A stretch of DNA of 64,000 bases from Sphingomonas nostoxanthinifaciens (lineage in GTDB: Bacteria > Pseudomonadota > Alphaproteobacteria > Sphingomonadales > Sphingomonadaceae): assembly GCF_019930585.1 (NCBI RefSeq), contig NZ_CP082839.1:62001-126000 (forward strand), written 5' to 3'. Positions 8,289 through 15,759 of this stretch are shown in pieces. How positions within the stretch are numbered: position 1 is the stretch's first letter; each line of letters opens with the position of its first letter. Made by a program: the position numbers and the translations under genes. The notes beneath the pieces are model-generated. The model searched no databases and was not told the DNA's origin. It saw nothing but the letters and a program-made list of their open reading frames with translations.

Positions 8289-8798
8289 ATGTTCAATATT
8301 GAACCATCCGAGCTGTTGCTGCTGGCCGCGGTCGCGCTCGTCGTGATCGGGCCGAAAGACCTGCCCAAGGCGATGCGTTTCGTCGGCCAGTGGGTTGGCC
8401 GCGCGCGCGGCATGGCGCGCCACTTCCGCTCGGGCATCGACGAGATCATCCGCCAGGCGGAGCTCGACGAGATGCAGCAGAAGTGGGCGGCCGAGAATGC
8501 CCGCATCATGGCCGAGCACAGCGCGACGCCGCCGATCGAGGAGGCGCACGACGCCACGCTGGCGCTCGCCGGGCCTGCCGCTTCCGCGAGCGAGCCTGTC
8601 GTGGATGCGCCGGTTGCGAGCGAACCAACCATCGACCACGACCATCTGCGGGCGCTCGCCGCGAGCGTGGAGCCCGAGCCGGCCTACGCGCCCGGCCACC
8701 CGCTCCACGTACCGCCTGCGGTCGAGCCACCGGCCGAACCCGCCGAGCCGCTGCTGCCGCTCGACGTACCGCACCACGCGCAGGGGGAACGCGGTTGA
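8289..8798 (+). CDS. tatB: Sec-independent translocase subunit TatB
   Basis: TatB forms the twin-arginine signal receptor together with TatC. The 169-residue protein starts MFNIEPSELLLLAAVALVVI, a short periplasmic N-terminus plus a membrane helix, then the conserved GPKDLPKAMRFVGQWVGRAR amphipathic region. The second half (about 75-169) is low-complexity, rich in Ala, Pro and Glu, as in other alphaproteobacterial TatB proteins. The stop TGA overlaps the TTG start of tatC, so the two receptor subunits are translationally coupled. Confidence 0.94.
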   Translation: MFNIEPSELLLLAAVALVVIGPKDLPKAMRFVGQWVGRARGMARHFRSGIDEIIRQAELDEMQQKWAAENARIMAEHSATPPIEEAHDATLALAGPAASASEPVVDAPVASEPTIDHDHLRALAASVEPEPAYAPGHPLHVPPAVEPPAEPAEPLLPLDVPHHAQGERG

Positions 8799-9592
8799 CC
8801 GGCGGAGACGAACTCGAGGACAGCCGCGCCCCGCTGATCGATCATCTGATCGAGCTGCGCCGCCGGCTGATCTGGTCGTTCGCGGCGCTCGGCGGCGCCT
8901 TCCTGATCTGCCTCTATTTCGCGCGGCCGATCTTCGCGATCCTCGTCCAGCCGCTGCTGCGCGCGGGGCAGGGTCGCCTGGTCTACACCCAATTGTTCGA
9001 GGCGTTCTTCGTCGAGGTGAAGGTCGCCTTCTTCGCGGCGATCATGCTCGCTTTTCCGGTGATCGCGAACCAGCTTTGGCAGTTCGTCGCCCCTGGCCTG
9101 TACGGCAAGGAGAAGCGGGCGCTGCTGCCGTTCCTGTGGGCGACGCCGGTGCTGTTCATCATGGGCGCCGCGCTCGCCTATTTCGTCGCCATTCCGATGG
9201 CGCTGCACTTCCTGCTCGGCTTCCAGGGCAATCTCGGCGGCGTGAAGCAGGAGGCTTTGCCGTCGGTCGCCAATTATCTCGCCTTCGTCATGCAGTTCAT
9301 GTTCGGCTTCGGACTGGCCTTCCTGATGCCGGTGATGCTGATGCTGATCGAGCAAGCGGGCCTCGTCACCCGCGCGCAGCTCGTCGCCTTCCGCCGCTAT
9401 GCCGTGGTCGCCAACACCGCTGTCGCCGCTCTGCTGGCACCGCCGGACATCGGTTCGATGATCCTGCTCGGCGTGCCGCTGATCCTGCTCTACGAACTCG
9501 CCTTGGTGGCGATGTGGTTCACCGAGCGGCGGCGCAAGCGCGAGGAAGCCACCGAGGCTGGCGCGACCGTTCCGGGCACCGACCTCCAATAG
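8795..9592 (+). CDS. tatC: Sec-independent translocase subunit TatC
   Basis: TatC is the six-helix membrane core of the Tat receptor. The 265-residue protein shows the N-terminal signature PLIDHLIELRRRLIWSF, the FFVEVKVAFFAA segment and FVAPGLYGKEKR before the third helix, all typical. The start is taken as the TTG at 8795 because it overlaps the tatB stop (TTGA) and gives the normal N-terminus; no in-frame ATG or GTG fits. The gene ends the tat operon. A convergent entericidin-like gene follows. Confidence 0.93.
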   Translation: MTGGDELEDSRAPLIDHLIELRRRLIWSFAALGGAFLICLYFARPIFAILVQPLLRAGQGRLVYTQLFEAFFVEVKVAFFAAIMLAFPVIANQLWQFVAPGLYGKEKRALLPFLWATPVLFIMGAALAYFVAIPMALHFLLGFQGNLGGVKQEALPSVANYLAFVMQFMFGFGLAFLMPVMLMLIEQAGLVTRAQLVAFRRYAVVANTAVAALLAPPDIGSMILLGVPLILLYELALVAMWFTERRRKREEATEAGATVPGTDLQ

Positions 9593-9620
9593 AAAAGGGC
9601 GCCGCGACACCGCGACGCCC
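9591..9620 (-). terminator. Rho-independent terminator for the entericidin-like gene
   Basis: On the minus strand a GC-rich stem (9597-9606 with 9611-9620, one internal mismatch, 4-base loop) is followed by TTTTCT. It lies between convergent tatC and the small lipopeptide gene, so it may also slow transcription leaving tatC. Confidence 0.65.
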
Positions 9621-9641
9621 CCAACCGTTCGATCGAAGTGC

Positions 9642-9779
9642 TTACTTCGACTTTTCGGCGGTATTGCTGACCGCCTTGCCAGCGGACGAGACATCCTTGC
9701 CGGCGCCGGCAACCGTGTTGCAAGCGGCGAGCAGCAGCGTGCCGGCGATCATGGAAACTTCGATAACCTTGCGGATCAT
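9642..9779 (-). CDS. Entericidin A/B-like small lipopeptide
   Basis: A 45-residue protein with a type II signal peptide (residues 1-19, lipobox LLAAC with C20) and a short mature part, NTVAGAGKDVSSAGKAVSNT, which resembles entericidins, small membrane lipopeptides of the EcnA/EcnB family. The start at 9779 is the first Met that gives a proper signal peptide. In alphaproteobacteria such genes are often under general stress control. Upstream on the minus strand is GGAAC (9855-9851) with CATT 16 bases further on, a weak match to the EcfG promoter pattern. The stress response locus lies just beyond. Function is inferred from size and motif only. Confidence 0.75.
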   Translation of the reverse strand: MIRKVIEVSMIAGTLLLAACNTVAGAGKDVSSAGKAVSNTAEKSK

Positions 9780-9893
9780 GTAGCGGACTCCCTTCGATAT
9801 TGGCGCCGGCACGGGCGCGACGAAGGGATCAATGCCGCTGACGGTAGATAGTTCCTGCCCCACTGCGATGTGCAGCGTGCCCGGATGAATGTC

Positions 9894-9988
9894 GGGCCCG
9901 GATAGGCCGAAGGGGGGAGTCGGCGTATCCGGGCCCATGTGTTCGGATAGCGAGAGCGGGGGGGGGGGCATAAGGTCGCTATCCGAAA
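9894..9988. repeat. Two inverted repeats around an 11-G tract
   Basis: In the 248-base gap between two minus-strand genes there are two perfect 11-base inverted repeats: GGGCCCGGATA (9894-9904) with TATCCGGGCCC (9926-9936), and TTCGGATAGCG (9942-9952) with CGCTATCCGAA (9978-9988). The second loop holds a run of 11 G (9958-9968). All four arms share the core CGGATA. This could be a set of operator sites or a folded RNA end. Confidence 0.6.
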
Positions 9989-10027
9989 TCTAAGAACCCG
10001 CAGCCCCTTAGGGGGTTCCGTGGTGAA

Positions 10028-11614
10028 TCACTCCGCTTTTGGAGCGGCCCGATCGCTTTCGGCGGGCTGTGGCAGAATCGCGATGGCGATCGAATAGCGG
10101 CCGCTCGTGTCGTCATGGTCGAGCTGCGACCGCAGCTGGCGGGCGAGCCCGATGACGATGCGCTCGAACCGATCGAGGCCGCTGCCGGCACCGCATCGGC
10201 CTGCGATCAGGCCGTTCGATTCGATCGTCAGGATGGCACGATCGGCGGTCGCGCCGGGGGCGAGCGCGATCGCGACGCGGCCGGTCGGATCGCATGTCAT
10301 CACCAGCTCGACGATCTCGGTCACGAGGAAGGCGACCGGCACGGCGACGTCCTGCGTGATGAACGCCGGGATCATGTCGAGCGTGATCGTCATGTGCTGG
10401 GCCGACGCGGGCGCGGTGGCGCGCAGGTTGGCGGTCAGTTCGGCGATCAGCGAGCGCAATGCGACCCCGCGATTCTCCTCGAGTTCGGCATAATGATTGC
10501 GGTGGACGACGGCGAGCGCATCGACCCGCCGCTGGATCGAGGCATAGGCGTCGGCAACCTCGCCCTGTGTGCCGCGCGCGTGCAGGTTGATCAGGCTGGC
10601 GACGACCTGCAGGTTATTCTTGACGCGATGATGCACCTCGCGCGTCAGCCGCACCTGATGGTTGAGGCCTTCCTTCAGCGCAGCCTCGCGATCGGCCAGC
10701 CGGGCGGCGGTGGTGGCGAAGGCGGCGCCGAGCGCGCGAATCTCCTGCGACGGGCCGCCGAGCCGCGGCAGCGCGAAGTCGTGATCGCCCGGCCCGAACG
10801 ACGTCACCGCGCGCTGCAGCTGCTCCAGCGGCTGGACGAGAAAGCGGTCGATCACGAACCAGCCGATCATCGCCGCGGACGCCCACATCAGCAGCGGAAG
10901 CAACACCAGCACGATCTCGACCGCGCTGATCGGATTGACGATCACGAGCAGCTCGAGGCTCGCCTGGCCGCCCGCGATCGGGGCGTTGACCTCGACCCGC
11001 TGGCCGAACGGATAGGACACCGTCGGTGCCGACAGGCGCAGATGGGTACTGCCCTGCGACAGCCGGATTCCCTGATCGCCGGCGGTCGGGATGACGCGCT
11101 GCAGCAATGCGACGGGCAGCTCGCCGACGCCGTAGCCGCCGCTCGGCCCCTGCACGGTGAAGCGCAGCCCGGCCGGCGCGTCGACCAGCAGCGCGTCGAT
11201 GCCGATGCCGGCGCGCGGAGCGGGCAGCCGTCGCGGCCGGAAGTCGGGCGAGGCGCACCGCAGGCGGCCGCGACCGTTGAACAAGGCCAGCCGCACCGGC
11301 ACCTGGAAGACGCTCTGGTCCTGTTCGAGCAGCGGGGTGCAATCCCGCTCTTCGCTATCGGACAGCGCCAGGGTGCCACGAACGAGATTGGCGCCGCGCA
11401 GCAGCAGCACGTCGATCTGCCGCGCCTCGGCGCTGGCGATCACGCGCGCGTCCGCCTCGCGCTGGAGCCGCTTGACGTGCGCCGACTGGATCGACGCGAA
11501 CAATGCGATAAGCCCGAGCGGCAGCAAGGCGGCCGTCAGGATCAGCAGCATCTTTACGCCGGTGGACAGTCCCGAAAGGCCCCGAGCCGTTACGCCGCCG
11601 ACGCGCGACGCCAT
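10028..11614 (-). CDS. PhyP-like HisKA_2 membrane protein of the general stress response
   Basis: The 528-residue protein has membrane helices at about 22-40 and 232-255 enclosing an extracytoplasmic sensor region, a HAMP-like linker (about 256-310) and a HisKA_2 phosphoacceptor helix (REVHHRVKNNLQ, H329). The ATPase domain is eroded: the expected N box reads LVTEIVELVMTC without its Asn, and the G1 position reads ESNGLIAGRCG without the DxGxG pattern. In Sphingomonas, PhyP, encoded beside nepR, is a HisKA_2 protein that works as a negative regulator of PhyR, probably a phosphatase; this gene fits by position and by its damaged ATPase domain. A working PhyK kinase is the alternative. It lies 16 bases after nepR. 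Confidence 0.8.
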   Translation of the reverse strand: MASRVGGVTARGLSGLSTGVKMLLILTAALLPLGLIALFASIQSAHVKRLQREADARVIASAEARQIDVLLLRGANLVRGTLALSDSEERDCTPLLEQDQSVFQVPVRLALFNGRGRLRCASPDFRPRRLPAPRAGIGIDALLVDAPAGLRFTVQGPSGGYGVGELPVALLQRVIPTAGDQGIRLSQGSTHLRLSAPTVSYPFGQRVEVNAPIAGGQASLELLVIVNPISAVEIVLVLLPLLMWASAAMIGWFVIDRFLVQPLEQLQRAVTSFGPGDHDFALPRLGGPSQEIRALGAAFATTAARLADREAALKEGLNHQVRLTREVHHRVKNNLQVVASLINLHARGTQGEVADAYASIQRRVDALAVVHRNHYAELEENRGVALRSLIAELTANLRATAPASAQHMTITLDMIPAFITQDVAVPVAFLVTEIVELVMTCDPTGRVAIALAPGATADRAILTIESNGLIAGRCGAGSGLDRFERIVIGLARQLRSQLDHDDTSGRYSIAIAILPQPAESDRAAPKAE

Positions 11615-11630
11615 AAGCTAAAGCGCCCTT

Positions 11631-11849
11631 TCAGTTGAGCTTGCGCAGCAGATCGAGAAATTCCGGCGGCACATCCTCTTGAATAGCTTCCTCATAAGCG
11701 CTGCGAAGCGCGTTTGCGACATGCTGGTCGGGGTCGCGCGGACGCTTTGCGCCCGCCTCCGCTCCGGTCTTTTCGCGACCGGCTGAGCCGTTCTTCTTAA
11801 TCGACGTCAACCCTTTCGTCCCCCGCACATCGTGTTTCGGCTGCACCAT
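11631..11849 (-). CDS. nepR: NepR anti-sigma factor
   Basis: NepR holds EcfG inactive until phosphorylated PhyR takes it away by partner switching. From the ATG at 11849 the protein has 72 residues: a disordered basic N-terminus (about 1-35) and the conserved two-helix region HVANALRSAYEEAIQEDVPP followed by EFLDLLRKLN at the C-terminus. The size and the ending are typical of NepR. It is divergent from phyR, and an EcfG-type promoter lies about 95 bases upstream, which would give feedback control. Confidence 0.93.
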   Translation of the reverse strand: MVQPKHDVRGTKGLTSIKKNGSAGREKTGAEAGAKRPRDPDQHVANALRSAYEEAIQEDVPPEFLDLLRKLN

Positions 11850-11942
11850 CGCCCGCCTTGAGAGTAGGACCAATCGCACGACCTCTTCGCGGGCCGAAGC
11901 GACTAAACCCATGCCCATGATTAAAGTGCCGAGCGCACGTGA

Positions 11943-11967
11943 AACCAAAAGAGGAAATGTTTGTTCC
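11943..11967 (-). promoter_or_regulatory. Putative EcfG-type promoter for nepR-phyP
   Basis: On the minus strand GGAAC (11967-11963) is followed after 16 bases by GGTT (11946-11943). The alphaproteobacterial EcfG pattern is GGAAC, 16-17 bases, CGTT, so there is one mismatch in the -10 element. Its position upstream of nepR makes it a plausible autoregulatory promoter. Confidence 0.55.
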
Positions 11968-12094
11968 GGACGACGGGTCAAAGATTCGGGATAGCGGGGT
12001 GGCGCGGGCATAAGCGGTGATGCACCGCTCCGGGGCTTGCCTCCGTGAATCTCTTTCCCCAAGTCGTACTGAACATCAGGAGCAGTTGCACGCT

Positions 12095-12886
12095 ATGTCG
12101 CTCGGCCAGGATCTTGCCCCACACCTTCCCTTCCTGCGCCGCTACGCCCGCGCGCTGACCGGCAGCCAGAAACATGGCGACGCCTATGTCAGGCAGGCGC
12201 TCGAGGCGATCGTCGCCGCCCCGCAAGATTTTCCGCGCGACGTCGACGTGCGTCTGGGCCTCTACCGGACCTTCCAGCGCATCTGGGCGTCGACCAACGA
12301 CGAGGTGCGCAGCGATGCGGATCCGCTGGACGACAGCAATGTCGCCGACGCCCGGCTCGCGCGCATCACGCCGCGCTCGCGCCAGGCGCTGCTGCTGACG
12401 CAGCTCGAAGGCTTCACGCCCGAGGATGCCGGTTATCTGATGCTGATCGACGCACCCGAGGTCGAGGCGCTCGTCGCCGAGGCGGTTGCCGAGATCGAGC
12501 GCCAGACGCATGCGGACGTCCTCATCATCGAAGACGAGCCGATCATCGCGATGGACCTCGAAACGATCGTGCGCGACCTGGGCCACAACGTCACCAGCGT
12601 CGCCGTGACGCGCGACGAGGCACTGGCGCAGGCGCTGGCGCAGCGGCCGGGCCTCGTCCTCGCCGACATCCAGCTGGCCGACGACAGCTCGGGCATCGAC
12701 GCGGTCAAGGATATCCTGCGCGAATTCTCGGTGCCGGTGATCTTCATCACGGCCTTCCCCGAGCGGCTGCTGACCGGCGAGCGGCCGGAGCCGACCTTCC
12801 TCATCACCAAGCCGTTCCAGCGGTCGACGGTGAAGGCGGCGATCAGCCAGGCATTGTTCTTCGACACGACGACCGTCCCCGCCTGA
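12095..12886 (+). CDS. phyR: PhyR, response regulator with sigma-like domain
   Basis: PhyR is the anti-anti-sigma factor of the alphaproteobacterial general stress response. The 263-residue protein has an N-terminal EcfG-like domain (about 1-135: sigma2-like LPFLRRYARALTGSQKHGD, sigma4-like RSRQALLLTQLEGFTPEDAG) and a C-terminal receiver (about 140-255) with acidic residues IIEDEP, the phosphoacceptor D191 in LADIQLADD and the switch lysine K239. When phosphorylated it exposes the sigma-like domain and binds NepR. The ATG at 12095 has CAGGAG at 12077-12082. It is divergent from nepR and followed by an EcfG promoter and ecfG. Confidence 0.96.
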   Translation: MSLGQDLAPHLPFLRRYARALTGSQKHGDAYVRQALEAIVAAPQDFPRDVDVRLGLYRTFQRIWASTNDEVRSDADPLDDSNVADARLARITPRSRQALLLTQLEGFTPEDAGYLMLIDAPEVEALVAEAVAEIERQTHADVLIIEDEPIIAMDLETIVRDLGHNVTSVAVTRDEALAQALAQRPGLVLADIQLADDSSGIDAVKDILREFSVPVIFITAFPERLLTGERPEPTFLITKPFQRSTVKAAISQALFFDTTTVPA

Positions 12887-12914
12887 TCGGTATCGTTACG
12901 GCGTCGTATCGGGT

Positions 12915-12939
12915 GGAACCCGGCGACGCCGCGTCCGTT
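12915..12939 (+). promoter_or_regulatory. Putative EcfG promoter upstream of ecfG
   Basis: GGAAC at 12915-12919, 16 bases, then CGTT at 12936-12939: an exact match to the EcfG consensus. It lies 32 bases before the 45-residue membrane protein and about 260 bases before ecfG, so it probably drives both and makes ecfG autoregulated. Confidence 0.72.
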
Positions 12940-12971
12940 GGCATGGTGTAACGATCTCGAGAGAGGCAGCC

Positions 12972-13109
12972 ATGGCGGACCCGGAACCCCATTTGACGCG
13001 CACCGAAGCGCGGGGCGGATCGTCGAACCACGTCACGCGCTACGTCCTGCCGATCAGCCTGGCGCTCGTCGTCATCCTGTTCCTGGTCATCCTTTATATC
13101 TGGCGCTGA
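12972..13109 (+). CDS. Small single-helix membrane protein in the stress locus
   Basis: A 45-residue protein starting MADPEPHLTRTEARGG with one C-terminal membrane helix (about 24-43) ending LYIWR. GAGAGG lies 6-11 bases before the ATG. It sits directly downstream of the consensus EcfG promoter and 87 bases before ecfG, so it is probably a member of the stress regulon. I recognise no family. The short soluble N-terminus followed by a helix would make it a cytoplasm-facing inner-membrane peptide. Its job is unknown. Confidence 0.6.
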   Translation: MADPEPHLTRTEARGGSSNHVTRYVLPISLALVVILFLVILYIWR

Positions 13110-13196
13110 CCGACAGGAACGACGTTGCAAGCCCGTTCGGCCACCCCATCTTTGCAGCCAGGCGGCTTTATCCGTCCGGCCGGAGTCGCGAATTTG

Positions 13197-13835
13197 ATGA
13201 CTGATACCACCGACGACGACACGGACCACGAATCGACCGAGGCGCCCGTTCACGTCTCGCTGTCGGATGACGAATTCCGTATCGAACTCGGTCGGGTGAT
13301 CCCGCACCTGCGCGCGTTCGGTCGATCGCTGTCGGGCAATCGCGATCTGGCGGACGATCTGGTGCAGGAAACTTTGCTCAAGGCGTGGGCGGCGCGCAAG
13401 CGGTTCCAGGCCGGCACGAACATGCGTGCATGGACCTTCATCATCCTGCGCAACCTGTTCCTCAGCCAGATGCGGCGCGCGCGCTTCAAGGGCGAGTGGG
13501 ACGATCTGACCGCCAGCCGCATCCTCGCCGCGCCGGCGAGCCAGGAACGGCATGTCGATCTGGGCGATCTCCAGCGCGCGTTGCTCCATTTGCCGCAACC
13601 GCAGCGCGAGGCGTTGATCCTCGTCGGGGCGGGCGGCTTTGCCTATGAAGAGGCTGCCGACATCTGCGGATGCGCCGTCGGCACGATCAAGAGCCGCGTG
13701 GCACGCGGGCGCGTGGCGCTCGAACAGCTCATGAGCGGCGGCAAGCTGCCGTCGCGTCGCGACGACCCCGTCAGCCAGTCCGATGCGCTGAACACAATCA
13801 TGGGCGAGGTCGACGAGCTTAGCCGAGGCCGCTGA
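13197..13835 (+). CDS. ecfG: EcfG, general stress ECF sigma factor
   Basis: EcfG is the sigma factor that directs the general stress regulon from GGAAC/CGTT promoters. From the ATG at 13197 the protein has 212 residues: acidic N-terminus, region 2 (IPHLRAFGRSLSGNRDLADD then LVQETLLKAWAARKRF) and region 4 (LPQPQREALILVGAGGFAYE then AVGTIKSRVARGR). It has the standard ECF layout without extra domains. A TTG at 13125 would extend it by 24 residues with no family support. It lies in the same orientation as phyR, in the nepR/phyR locus, which is the usual place for ecfG. Confidence 0.95.
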   Translation: MTDTTDDDTDHESTEAPVHVSLSDDEFRIELGRVIPHLRAFGRSLSGNRDLADDLVQETLLKAWAARKRFQAGTNMRAWTFIILRNLFLSQMRRARFKGEWDDLTASRILAAPASQERHVDLGDLQRALLHLPQPQREALILVGAGGFAYEEAADICGCAVGTIKSRVARGRVALEQLMSGGKLPSRRDDPVSQSDALNTIMGEVDELSRGR

Positions 13836-14029
13836 ACAGCCCGCTGGCGTCGAGCCGAGCCTGCCTTACGTTAGATGGAATGAAGAAGGCGCTGGGCGCA
13901 ACCGCATGGTTGCGCCCGATGCATGTTAGCGCTCCCGTTTCTCATTCGCCTTCGCGGATGCAGCACGACATATGTTGCAGCGCACCAAAACATAAACTCT
14001 TGAGAGGGCAACCCAGACCGGAGATTGCC

Positions 14030-14302
14030 ATGACCAAGCATGTATTCGTCCTCGCTGCCGCCGCCCTCGTCGCCGCCCCGGCGCTTGCCGGCACCACCGT
14101 CGATTTCGTCCGTGACGGCGTCCGCTACGTCGCCGACGTCAGCCAGCAGAATGGCGAGCAGCTGATCCAGGGCCGCGAAGTCCAGAGCGGCCGCACCTTC
14201 TCGCTGCACGTCCGCAACGGCTTCGTCTCGGGCAATTATGACGGCGAGAACGTCGCCTACCGCGCGCCGAAGTCGGCGCTGGTGCGCACCGCCAGCAACT
14301 GA
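14030..14302 (+). CDS. Small secreted protein of unknown function
   Basis: A 90-residue protein with a clear Sec signal peptide (MTKHVFVLAAAALVAAPALA, cleavage after about residue 20) and a mature part of about 70 residues with no Cys, reading as short beta strands (TTVDFVRDGVRYVADV, GRTFSLHVRNGFVSG). I do not recognise a family. GGAG lies about 10 bases before the ATG at 14030. It stands alone between ecfG and a glycosyltransferase and has its own strong terminator, so it is likely an abundant periplasmic or outer-membrane-associated protein. The 194 bases upstream show no promoter I can name. Confidence 0.75.
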   Translation: MTKHVFVLAAAALVAAPALAGTTVDFVRDGVRYVADVSQQNGEQLIQGREVQSGRTFSLHVRNGFVSGNYDGENVAYRAPKSALVRTASN

Positions 14303-14326
14303 TCGCTCAACCGAGTGCTCGCATAG

Positions 14327-14361
14327 GGGGCGGGGCCGCAAGGCTCCGCCCCTTTTGTTTT
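14327..14361 (+). terminator. Rho-independent terminator
   Basis: A GC-rich stem (GGGGCGGGGCC and its complement with one G-T pair, GCAA loop) is followed by TTTTGTTTT. It closes the small secreted-protein gene. Confidence 0.85.
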
Positions 14362-14407
14362 GCGCAGGCTCCGGGCACAGACGGGGAAACGGCCCGAGGG
14401 GATGAGG

Positions 14408-15703
14408 ATGGCGCAGAGGCTTAGGGTGCTCGTCATAGCCGAGGCGGCCAATCCCGAATGGGTGAGCGTGCCGTTGGTCGGCTGGTCGCAGGCGGATGCG
14501 CTGCGTGCGGTTGCCGACGTGCACATCGTCACGCAGATCCGCAACCGCGACGCCTTCCTGCGCGCCGGGCTGGTCGAGGGCACGGATTTTACGGCGATCG
14601 ATTCGGAAAAGGTCGCGAAGCTCGCATGGCGCGCGACCACGCTGCTGCGCGGTGGCGCGGGCAAGGGCTGGACCACCATCTCCGCACTCGCGAGCCTGAC
14701 CTATTTCTATTTCGAGCGGCTGGTGTGGCGCCAGTTCGGCGATGCGATTCGCGCGGGGCGCTATGACGTCGTCCATCGCCTGACCCCGCTCTCGCCGACC
14801 AGCCCCAGCCCGATCGCGCCCAAGGTGGCGCGGGCCGGCGCGGCGTTCGTGCTGGGGCCGCTCAACGGCGGGCTGCCATGGCCGAAGGGCTTCAACAGCG
14901 AGCGGCACAAGGAGCGCGAATGGCTCTCCTACGTGCGCGGCGCGTATAAATTGCTGCCGGGCTATCGCGCCACGCTGGCGGCGGCGCGCGTGATCCTCGC
15001 CGGATCGCGCCACACCGCGGCCGAGCTGCCCGCGAGCACGCGCGCCAGGACGATCTTCGTGCCCGAAAACGGCATCGATCCCGCGCGATTCGCGCTGACC
15101 CCGTCCAAGCCGATCGATCCCGCGCAGCCGATCGGGCTGTGCTTCATCGGCCGGCTGGTGCCTTACAAGGGGCCGGATATGGCGCTCGCCGCCGCGTTGC
15201 CGCTGCTACGCGCCGGCCGCGCGACCTTCGACATGATCGGCGACGGGCCGATGATGGCCGAGCTGCGCGCGCTGGCCGAGCGCGAGGGCGTGAGCGACGC
15301 GGTGCGCTTCCATGGCTGGGTCGAGCATGATCGCGTGCAGGCGATGGCGCGCGCGAGCCATTGGTTCGTCTTCCCGAGCGTGCGCGAGTTCGGCGGCGGC
15401 GCGGTGCTGGAGGCGATGGCGCTCGGCCTGCTGGCGATCGTGGTCGATTATGGCGGTCCGGGCGAGCTGGTGGCGGACGGGCGGGGCATCGCGCTGCCGC
15501 TCGGCAGCCGCGAGGCGATCGTCGCCGAACTCAGCCGCACATTGCTCGCACTCGCCGACGATCCGGCGCGTGCGCAGGCCGCCGCCGAGCGCGGCCATGC
15601 CTGGGTGGAGGCGAACCTCACCTGGGCGGCCAAGGCGCGCGTGATCGAGCGCATCTACCGCTGGGCGCTCGACCCAAAGGGGTCGAAGCCCGAGCCTTAC
15701 TGA
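14408..15703 (+). CDS. Family 4 glycosyltransferase
   Basis: A 431-residue GT-B glycosyltransferase. The C-terminal Glycos_transf_1 domain is clear: IGLCFIGRLVPYKGPDMAL, DMIGDGPMMAELRALAE, VRFHGWVEHDRVQAMA and the donor-binding EX7E region EFGGGAVLEAMALGLLAIVV. The N-terminal domain has ALVGP-type features such as LGPLNGGLPWPKGF. No membrane helix is predicted. It would move a sugar from a nucleotide donor to an unknown acceptor such as exopolysaccharide or a lipid. The ATG at 14408 fits GAGGG at 14396-14400; an ATG at 14402 is too close. It is not in a polysaccharide cluster. It is convergent with argG. Confidence 0.88.
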   Translation: MAQRLRVLVIAEAANPEWVSVPLVGWSQADALRAVADVHIVTQIRNRDAFLRAGLVEGTDFTAIDSEKVAKLAWRATTLLRGGAGKGWTTISALASLTYFYFERLVWRQFGDAIRAGRYDVVHRLTPLSPTSPSPIAPKVARAGAAFVLGPLNGGLPWPKGFNSERHKEREWLSYVRGAYKLLPGYRATLAAARVILAGSRHTAAELPASTRARTIFVPENGIDPARFALTPSKPIDPAQPIGLCFIGRLVPYKGPDMALAAALPLLRAGRATFDMIGDGPMMAELRALAEREGVSDAVRFHGWVEHDRVQAMARASHWFVFPSVREFGGGAVLEAMALGLLAIVVDYGGPGELVADGRGIALPLGSREAIVAELSRTLLALADDPARAQAAAERGHAWVEANLTWAAKARVIERIYRWALDPKGSKPEPY

Positions 15704-15714
15704 CGCCACTCTCC

Positions 15715-15739
15715 GTCATCCCAGCGCAGCTGGGGTGAC
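15715..15739. repeat. Palindromic REP-like element between convergent genes
   Basis: An 11-base-pair palindrome (one G-T pair, 3-base loop) with arms GTCATCCCAGC and GCTGGGGTGAC lies between the ends of the glycosyltransferase gene and argG. It belongs to the GTCAT/ATGAC-ended family seen elsewhere in the window and may act as a two-way terminator. Confidence 0.6.
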
Positions 15740-15759
15740 GTCCGGTCGACGGGCAGAGC

